Source of the DNA: a bacterium
Lineage (GTDB): Archaea; Nanoarchaeota; Nanoarchaeia; Woesearchaeales; UBA10216
Reading direction: 5' to 3'
Length of the DNA stretch: 8,812 bases
Assembly: GCA_024206195.1 (NCBI GenBank)
Contig: JAAGZO010000569.1
Span: 1-8,812 of the forward strand
The notes beneath the pieces are model-generated. The model was not told where the DNA came from. It saw only the letters and a list, made by a program, of their open reading frames with translations, and ran no database searches. Both the position numbers and the translations under genes were made by a program. Below are positions 4,710 through 8,812 of the stretch, piece after piece (the first letter of the stretch is position 1; each line of letters begins with the position of its first letter).

Positions 4710-5603
4710 ATGATTAGAACAATTATAATGTGGGTATGGCAAAGACTCTTCCCTATCCCCTGCAAGCGTGACTATGGAATAAATGTCCATCTACTTCAAG
4801 ACGAGCAGTTAAAGAAGTTAGAGAAATTAAACCCGCCACTCGTAAGATGTGATTTTAATTGGTTTTTGATAGAACCAATAGAGGGAGGGTACGATTGGGC
4901 TATGACTGACAAAATTGTATCGTTCTGTACTATCAGGCATATCAAGATATTAGCAATTATAGGTTACGCTCCTGCATGGGTTGATAACGACCTGGACGTA
5001 TTCGCTATCAAGTGGTGCAACTTCGTTAAGGCAGTCACCGAACGCTACGGAGATATGATCGATTATTACGAGATATGGAACGAGCCGAACTTACCAAGAT
5101 TCTATCAGAAGTCAATGCCGTTTTACTTTTACGCAATTCTCCAACCTGCGTATGAAATTATCAAGAAGACAAACTCTCTTGTAGTAGCCCCCTGTGTAGC
5201 CGTAATGAATCATAATGACTGGCATATCTGGATAAAATTCGCTGAATCTTATTCAGAATTTTTCGACATAATATCCTTCCATGTTTACCGAGATACAGCA
5301 CTCTCTACGATAGCAAGGATTATCTTCGGAGTACCATTCCGAGGCGGATCGTATAGTCCTATCCTCAAGACACTCAGAAAATTCAACAAACCAATTTGGT
5401 TGAGTGAAACAGGATGGAAGACCGACCATGTTACCTACCGTCAGCAGAAACAATACATAGAGTTACTACTCCACTATGTTCAGCACAGTGCCATAGAGAA
5501 GGTTGTATTTTACGACATTATGGATGCAGGAAACAGCTTTTACGGAATTATGGAGAATGATCTAACCGAGAAACCAGCGTTTAAATTTTTGGAGGAATTA
5601 TGA
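4710..5603 (+). CDS. Glycoside hydrolase, clan GH-A type TIM barrel
   Basis: A 297-residue protein with the hallmarks of clan GH-A enzymes (GH5/GH39-like). It has YGINVH on the first strand (22-27), VRCDFNWFLIEP (45-56), a strand followed by GYAPAW (85-90), YYEIWNEPN with the acid/base Glu125 (119-127), FDIISFHVY (185-193) and PIWLSETGW with the nucleophile Glu233 (228-236). Both catalytic glutamates are present and the length fits one complete barrel. The substrate cannot be read from sequence. The N-terminus IRTIIMWVWQRLF is hydrophobic but short; export is uncertain. ATG 4710 follows TTGGAGG by 5 bases; a TTG at 4698 is part of that site. The stop overlaps the next gene as ATGA. A polysaccharide hydrolase within a replication operon is unusual. 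Confidence 0.85.
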   Translation: MIRTIIMWVWQRLFPIPCKRDYGINVHLLQDEQLKKLEKLNPPLVRCDFNWFLIEPIEGGYDWAMTDKIVSFCTIRHIKILAIIGYAPAWVDNDLDVFAIKWCNFVKAVTERYGDMIDYYEIWNEPNLPRFYQKSMPFYFYAILQPAYEIIKKTNSLVVAPCVAVMNHNDWHIWIKFAESYSEFFDIISFHVYRDTALSTIARIIFGVPFRGGSYSPILKTLRKFNKPIWLSETGWKTDHVTYRQQKQYIELLLHYVQHSAIEKVVFYDIMDAGNSFYGIMENDLTEKPAFKFLEEL

Positions 5604-5944
5604 AATGGATAAGCGTTAAAGACAGATTGCCTAAAGTTGGACGGTATCTTTGTTGCAGCCAGTTTGATTTTGTTTTAGTATTATTGCGGGACCATAACTT
5701 TGGATGGGTAAACGAGGAAGATAAATATAGAGATGATTATTGGAATCAGCATATTACTCACTGGATGCCCTTACCAAACCCGCCAAAAAAGAGGAAGAAA
5801 AAGCAGGGGGAAATGAAAATGAGTATAGCAGAGAAAATATTGTTAGAATATACTGCATCAGAAAATTTTGAACAAATCAAGGATACCGATTGGACGACAG
5901 CTGAAATTATAGAGTTGTTTGATGCGTATTTTAAAAGGAGATAA
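5600..5944 (+). CDS. DUF551 protein with C-terminal extension
   Basis: A 114-residue protein. Residues 2-11 (KWISVKDRLP) and 51-60 (ITHWMPLPNP) are the two ends of a typical short DUF551 domain, a widespread phage domain of unknown function. After a Lys-rich stretch (KKRKKKQ, about 62-68) comes a separate acidic helical segment of 41 residues from an internal ATG at 5819. GGGGG at 5806-5810 lies 8 bases before that ATG, so the extension could also be made as its own peptide. GGAGG (5591-5595) precedes ATG 5600, which overlaps the glycosidase stop. AAAAGGAG at 5933-5940, in its last codons, serves the next gene. Confidence 0.75.
   Translation: MKWISVKDRLPKVGRYLCCSQFDFVLVLLRDHNFGWVNEEDKYRDDYWNQHITHWMPLPNPPKKRKKKQGEMKMSIAEKILLEYTASENFEQIKDTDWTTAEIIELFDAYFKRR
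5819..5944 (+). other. Possible internal-start peptide within the DUF551 gene
   Basis: In-frame ATG 5819 with GGGGG 8 bases upstream would give a 41-residue acidic helical peptide (MSIAEKILLEYTASENFEQI...). It begins right after the DUF551 domain and a Lys-rich linker end. This may be a small gene that lost the stop in front of it, or simply a C-terminal tail. Confidence 0.3.
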
Positions 5945-5947
5945 CAA

Positions 5948-6580
5948 ATGGCACAACGTAGAATGTTCTCAAAAAGTATAACTAATTCAAGTCAATTTTT
6001 GATGATGCCTCAGAGTTCGCAGAATCTTTATTTTCATCTTGGAATGAATGCCGATGATGACGGGTTTTGTGAGCATTTTACACTTATGAGAATGACAGAA
6101 AGCAAGCCTGATGACCTTAAAATTTTAGCTACTAAAGGCTTTGTTCAAGTGTTTGATGATAAGGTATTAATTATTAAACACTGGAAAGAAAACAACTATT
6201 TGAGGGCAGACAGGTACACCGCAAGCAAATATTTAGAGATTTACAAGGAAGAATTAGGTTGGTTGGAGTCTGGTATACCACTCGGTATACCGGCGGTAGA
6301 CACAGGTAAGGTTAGTATAGGTAAGGTAAGTAAAGAAGAGGAAATAATCTATGAAGGAGACTTTTTTAACGTCAATCAATCAAGTCATGACAGATATACC
6401 AAACTTTATCCAGGACAGAATCTTATACAACAATATAGACAAATGGGTTCTTGGTTACACGATAACCCAGGCAAGAGATACAAGAATTATAAAAGATTCG
6501 TAGGAGGTTGGTTATCAAGACAATTCAAGGACCTTAAAGAACCGCAGTACAAAAAATTTGATAAAGGACCAATCTTTTGA
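5948..6580 (+). CDS. Replisome organizer / replication initiation protein
   Basis: A 210-residue protein of the phage replisome-organizer type. Residues 1-95 hold the characteristic winged-helix N-terminus: AQRRMFSKSI, then a strand-helix with YFHLGMNADDDGF (28-40) and VLIIKHWKENNYLRADRY (73-90). The linker (about 107-140) contains the repeat GKVSIGKVSK. The C-terminal part (150-195) has the conserved segment with WLHDNPGKRYKNYKRFVGGW (169-188), typical of initiator and helicase-loader proteins. Family knowledge: such proteins bind repeats within their own gene, melt the origin and recruit the helicase. The palindromes and iterons at 6271-6330 fit this, and dnaB lies two genes downstream. AAAAGGAG (5933-5940) precedes ATG 5948 by 7 bases. 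Confidence 0.8.
   Translation: MAQRRMFSKSITNSSQFLMMPQSSQNLYFHLGMNADDDGFCEHFTLMRMTESKPDDLKILATKGFVQVFDDKVLIIKHWKENNYLRADRYTASKYLEIYKEELGWLESGIPLGIPAVDTGKVSIGKVSKEEEIIYEGDFFNVNQSSHDRYTKLYPGQNLIQQYRQMGSWLHDNPGKRYKNYKRFVGGWLSRQFKDLKEPQYKKFDKGPIF
6271..6292 (+). repeat. Tandem 10-bp palindromes, candidate initiator sites
   Basis: TGGTATACCA (6271-6280) and CGGTATACCG (6283-6292) are both perfect palindromes sharing GGTATACC. Their outermost base pair differs but keeps symmetry in both. Centres are 12 bases apart, about one helical turn, as expected for two dimers bound side by side. They lie in the linker codons of the initiator gene. Confidence 0.6.
6304..6330 (+). repeat. Iteron-like direct repeats in the initiator gene
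   Basis: AGGTAAGGT occurs at 6304-6312 and 6319-6327, 15 bases apart, with TAG/AAG following; a shorter GTAAG continues to 6330. They encode the repeated GKVSI-GKVSK linker. Replisome-organizer genes of Gram-positive phages commonly carry the origin as repeats in this region, so this is the best origin candidate in the window. Confidence 0.5.
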
Positions 6581-7398
6581 ATTACTTAGATTTATTCTCA
6601 GGTATTGGCGGTTTCAGACTCGGTGCAGAATGGGCGGGGATGAAGTTTGATAAGGAATATCATTCAGACATAGACGAGTATGCCAACAAAGTATACGCCC
6701 AACACTTTCCAAAATCGAAACAGTTGGGAGATATTACTAAAATTGATTTTGAAAAATTAAAAGACGGCAATGAATTTCTGATATCGGGTGGCTTTCCATG
6801 TCAGGATATTTCAATAGCCGGGAAAGGAGAGGGAATTGAAGGAAAAAGGTCAGGTCTTTGGTCTGAAATGTGGCGAGCAATTAGGGTATTACGACCCCGA
6901 TTCGCAATTATTGAAAACGTGTCAGCAATCACTTTTCGAGGACTCGACAGGGTTCTTGCAGACCTTGCCGAGATCGGGTACTCTGCGGAATGGCAGGATA
7001 TACGGGCAGAAGACGTGGATGCACCGCACCGGAGGGAACGGATATGGATTGTGGCGTACCCCGAACAAGCACGATGGAGAGAGAGGGCCAATGGGGAGAG
7101 AATTGGCTTTGCAATGCAAGGAAGACGGGAAGCATCAAATAACCTTAGTGACTCAGGTGAAGCACAGGGAATTATGGCCTACCCCTCAGAGCAGGGACTG
7201 GAAGGGCAAGAGCCAGAGGGGAGGGACAGAGGGCAACAGGGATTGCTTACCGAACGTAGTCAATGGCCAGTTGAACCCTCAATTTGTCGAGTGGTTAATG
7301 GGCTACCCAATAGATCACACCGGCTTAGATGTTTAGGAAATAGTATAGTACCACAAATTGCACAACTTTTATTCGAGCAAATAAAGGAGGAAATATGA
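6577..7398 (+). CDS. dcm: DNA (cytosine-5-)-methyltransferase
   Basis: A 273-residue C5-cytosine methyltransferase that adds a methyl group from S-adenosylmethionine to cytosine in phage DNA, probably to evade host restriction. Motifs in order: I, DLFSGIGGFRLG (5-16); IV, GGFPCQDIS with catalytic Cys75; VI, ENV (113-115); VIII, QDIR...APHRRERIWIVA (140-160); a short variable target-recognition region (about 163-230); X, RLRCLGNSIVPQ (249-260). All key motifs are intact; the length is at the short end for the family. It starts at TTG 6577 overlapping the initiator stop, with AAAGGA about 8 bases upstream, and ends in ATGA overlap with the helicase gene. Codons 87-253 overlap a second apparent gene in another frame. 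Target sequence unknown. Gene symbol is generic. Confidence 0.93.
   Translation: MNYLDLFSGIGGFRLGAEWAGMKFDKEYHSDIDEYANKVYAQHFPKSKQLGDITKIDFEKLKDGNEFLISGGFPCQDISIAGKGEGIEGKRSGLWSEMWRAIRVLRPRFAIIENVSAITFRGLDRVLADLAEIGYSAEWQDIRAEDVDAPHRRERIWIVAYPEQARWRERANGERIGFAMQGRREASNNLSDSGEAQGIMAYPSEQGLEGQEPEGRDRGQQGLLTERSQWPVEPSICRVVNGLPNRSHRLRCLGNSIVPQIAQLLFEQIKEEI
6824..6838 (+). promoter_or_regulatory. Internal ribosome binding site and TTG start inside dcm
   Basis: AAGGAG at 6824-6829 stands 6 bases before TTG 6836, in the frame of the overprinted ORF. The strength and spacing equal those of the normal genes here. A stop (TAG, about 6806) lies upstream in this frame, so TTG 6836 is the natural start. 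Alone it could be chance, since dcm codes GKGEG here; with the ORF behind it, it looks functional. Confidence 0.6.
6836..7336 (+). CDS. Overprinted phage protein within dcm (YDPDS/LNPxxVEWLMG family)
   Basis: A 166-residue ORF in the frame one base off dcm, wholly inside it. It reads like a complete known phage family, not a random shadow: FGLKCGEQLGYYDPDSQLLK (residues 8-27), TCQQSLF (29-35), LPRSGTLRNGRIYG (44-57), LWRTPNKHDG (72-81), LWPTPQSRDW (113-122) and the end GQLNPQFVEWLMGYP (143-157). I know this order from proteins annotated in phages as hypothetical or methyltransferase-associated, with YDPDSxSWKTxQ, WPRSGxxxxGxxY, WPTPTAxD and LNPxWVEWLMGFPxGWT. It has its own AAGGAG and TTG start. 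Function is unknown; a role beside the methyltransferase (target recognition or protection) is only a guess. Family recognition is from memory. Confidence 0.65.
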   Translation: MKEKGQVFGLKCGEQLGYYDPDSQLLKTCQQSLFEDSTGFLQTLPRSGTLRNGRIYGQKTWMHRTGGNGYGLWRTPNKHDGERGPMGRELALQCKEDGKHQITLVTQVKHRELWPTPQSRDWKGKSQRGGTEGNRDCLPNVVNGQLNPQFVEWLMGYPIDHTGLDV

Positions 7399-8615
7399 CA
7401 CTTGAAAAAGAAGCAGAATTTGCCTGTATCAGTTCAGCACTCATAAATCGTGACGCTATGCTAACGATGTTCTCTCAGACAGTGCCTCAAGATTTCAGTT
7501 ATTATCAGGGAGTAGTTCAGATCATGGCCGACCTGCACAAAGCAGGAAAAGCAGTAGATACGGTCGCACTCCACCAAAAAGGCATAGACGCAAAGATGTT
7601 AGCAGAATTACAGCAAGGAGTATGTTCAAGTGCCAACATTACTGATTATTGCAAACAGGTACTTGACCACGCTGCACGAAGGAAGGTCAGGAAGGCCACT
7701 GAAATAGCCTACAAGCAGAGTGAAAAGCAATCCGAAAACATACATGAGATACTCGCAGAAGTTAGCTCGAAACTCAGGGGGATCACTACTGACCGAGAAG
7801 AACAGACAATATCTATAAAAGACCTCTTGAACATGAAGGACCTGCAAGCCAGAGAAGACTATATCAAAACAGGATATGTGGGATTAGACAACATTTTACA
7901 TGGATTATTTCCCGGGGAATTAACGATCCTGGCAGCCAGGCCTTCCCAGGGAAAGACATCTTTAGCCCTCAATATAGCCGAGTATGTAGCCCAAAGCGAA
8001 ATGGTTTTATTCTTTAGCGCAGAAATGCCGAAGAAAGCGATTACAATCAAGATGTTATCCAACCTGTCAAAACTACCATTTATGAAAATCAAGACCGGAT
8101 CCTTTACCAAGACCGAACGAGAATTAGTCGACAAGGCAATAGAAACGACAAGCAAGTATAAATTTTACATCAATGATGAATGTGGGATTGACATTGACAG
8201 GCTTGTAGCAAGTGCTGAGAGGTTTGCAGAACGTCAGAAAGTCGGGCTTATTGTAGTAGACTACATACAACTCTTATCAACTAACGTTAAAGGCAATTCT
8301 AACGAACGAGTCACGGACATATCCAGTAAACTCAAAGGGCTTGCCAGGAATTTAAACGTGCCAGTACTCGCTTTATCTCAACTCTCCCGTGAATGCGAGA
8401 AGAACGATAGAGTGCCTATAAAATCAGACTTGAGGGACTCAGGGAGTTTAGAACAGGATGCAGATGTTATTATCTTTATCGCCGGTGAGGTCAAACCTTT
8501 AGAAAATGCCACATCTTTACTTAAAAACATAATCATAGCCAAGCAGAGAAACGGTCCAATAGGCTCGGTCGATATGCTTTTTTATTGGAAGTATACTAAA
8601 TTTCAAGATCAGTGA
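7395..8615 (+). CDS. dnaB: Replicative DNA helicase, DnaB family
   Basis: A 406-residue hexameric 5'-3' replicative helicase of the DnaB/RecA-like type. Residues 1-100 are the DnaB N-terminal domain (begins EKEAEFACISSALIN). The ATPase domain follows a linker: TGYVGLDNILHGLFPGEL (159-176), Walker A ARPSQGKTSLA (181-191), FFSAEMP (206-212), Walker B VVDYIQLL (287-294), the H4 region LSQLSRECEKNDRVPIKSDL (327-346), then DSGSLEQDADVI, and the arginine-finger stretch QRNGPIG (384-390). All motifs are intact. It is somewhat shorter than bacterial DnaB, as is common in phages. GGAGG before ATG 7395 and ATGA overlap with dcm couple it to the replication operon; the replisome organizer upstream is its likely loader. 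Confidence 0.95.
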   Translation: MTLEKEAEFACISSALINRDAMLTMFSQTVPQDFSYYQGVVQIMADLHKAGKAVDTVALHQKGIDAKMLAELQQGVCSSANITDYCKQVLDHAARRKVRKATEIAYKQSEKQSENIHEILAEVSSKLRGITTDREEQTISIKDLLNMKDLQAREDYIKTGYVGLDNILHGLFPGELTILAARPSQGKTSLALNIAEYVAQSEMVLFFSAEMPKKAITIKMLSNLSKLPFMKIKTGSFTKTERELVDKAIETTSKYKFYINDECGIDIDRLVASAERFAERQKVGLIVVDYIQLLSTNVKGNSNERVTDISSKLKGLARNLNVPVLALSQLSRECEKNDRVPIKSDLRDSGSLEQDADVIIFIAGEVKPLENATSLLKNIIIAKQRNGPIGSVDMLFYWKYTKFQDQ

Positions 8616-8622
8616 GGGATAA

Positions 8623-8778
8623 ATGAAACTACCAGAACTAAAAAGAAAGCTGAGAAAGATAATTGAACTAACCGCTTATATCGCCAAAGACGGATCGGTT
8701 TGGGGACACGATACAGACATAGGAAAGATTGATGATTTGATAGACGATGCAATAGAAATATTGGAGGTTAAAAAATGA
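8623..8778 (+). CDS. Hypothetical small protein
   Basis: A 51-residue charged protein (MKLPELKRKLRKIIELTAYI..., acidic C-terminus IDDLIDDAIEILEVKK) that looks like two short helices around a GSVWGHD turn. GAGGG just after the helicase stop supplies the ribosome binding site 5 bases before ATG 8623. Its stop overlaps the next start as ATGA. I recognise no family. Confidence 0.65.
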   Translation: MKLPELKRKLRKIIELTAYIAKDGSVWGHDTDIGKIDDLIDDAIEILEVKK

Positions 8779-8812
8779 AACTTGAACCGTGTCCATTTTG
8801 TCAAAAAAGTAT
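8775..8812 (+). CDS. Start of a zinc-ribbon gene, Lar-like (partial)
   Basis: Only 12 full codons are inside the window: MKLEPCPFCQKS. The CPFC knuckle right at the N-terminus is the usual beginning of Lar-type (restriction alleviation) and related small phage zinc-ribbon proteins. GGAGG at 8763-8767 lies 7 bases before ATG 8775, and the ATGA overlap supports the start. Family membership cannot be settled from this fragment; a Lar role would fit beside a methyltransferase. Confidence 0.55.
   Translation, partial: MKLEPCPFCQKS

Noticed and set aside
6801..7138. Minus-strand ORFs opposite dcm and other minus-strand ORFs across the window
   Set aside because: They mirror strongly coding + strand genes, lack ribosome binding sites and show no recognisable protein pattern.
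1..8812. tRNA genes, CRISPR arrays, insertion sequences, integrase attachment sites
   Set aside because: I saw no cloverleaf, regularly spaced repeat array, transposase or duplicated tRNA end. The three 15-base cores at 4042-4400 alternate in orientation and lie in genes, so they are not a CRISPR array.

Overview
The window is a stretch of a tailed-phage (or prophage) early region. All genes I can support lie on the + strand and are packed tightly, with many ATGA/TTGA stop-start overlaps and strong AGGAGG-type ribosome binding sites. The base composition is AT-leaning. A replisome-organizer initiator next to a DnaB helicase, DUF551-type small proteins and strong Shine-Dalgarno sites fit a virus of a low-GC Gram-positive (Bacillota-like) host. 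That host call is an inference. I see no structural, packaging, lysis or integrase genes.

Layout. Positions 1-982 hold a truncated gene end and five small unassigned genes, two of them Cys-rich; one pair overlaps by about 130 bases. Positions 984-2609 form a recombination block: a Rad52/Erf-like single-strand annealing candidate, a 52-residue membrane protein, and a PD-(D/E)XK nuclease with a probable Fe-S Cys cluster. Positions 2610-3542 hold a GC-rich RNA hairpin, a small Cys-rich protein, a ribbon-helix-helix regulator, a single-stranded DNA binding protein and a small unknown. Positions 3539-4607 hold three related small genes (DUF551-like or Cys-rich) with duplicated leaders and a triplet of inverted/direct repeats. 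Positions 4710-5603 encode a clan GH-A type glycoside hydrolase, an unexpected cargo gene. Positions 5600-5944 encode a DUF551 protein with a C-terminal extension. Positions 5948-8615 are the replication core: replisome organizer with palindromes and iteron-like repeats in its linker, a C5-cytosine methyltransferase, and a DnaB-type helicase. A small gene and the start of a zinc-ribbon gene close the window.

Working together: the initiator would open an origin, probably inside its own gene, and bring in the phage helicase. SSB covers single strands, the nuclease and annealing protein drive recombination, and the methyltransferase modifies phage DNA.

The most striking observation is at 6836-7336. 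The methyltransferase gene contains a second 166-codon frame with its own strong ribosome binding site and a TTG start. Its product looks, along its whole length, like a known phage protein family (YDPDS...KTCQ at the N-terminus, LNPxxVEWLMGxP at the C-terminus). Both frames look conserved, so this appears to be a true overprinted gene pair. Next come the 34-position inverted repeat around the Cys-rich coding segment at 4034-4235, with a third copy in the next gene, and the wobble-rich hairpin at 2620-2653 in front of the only gene here without a clear ribosome binding site.
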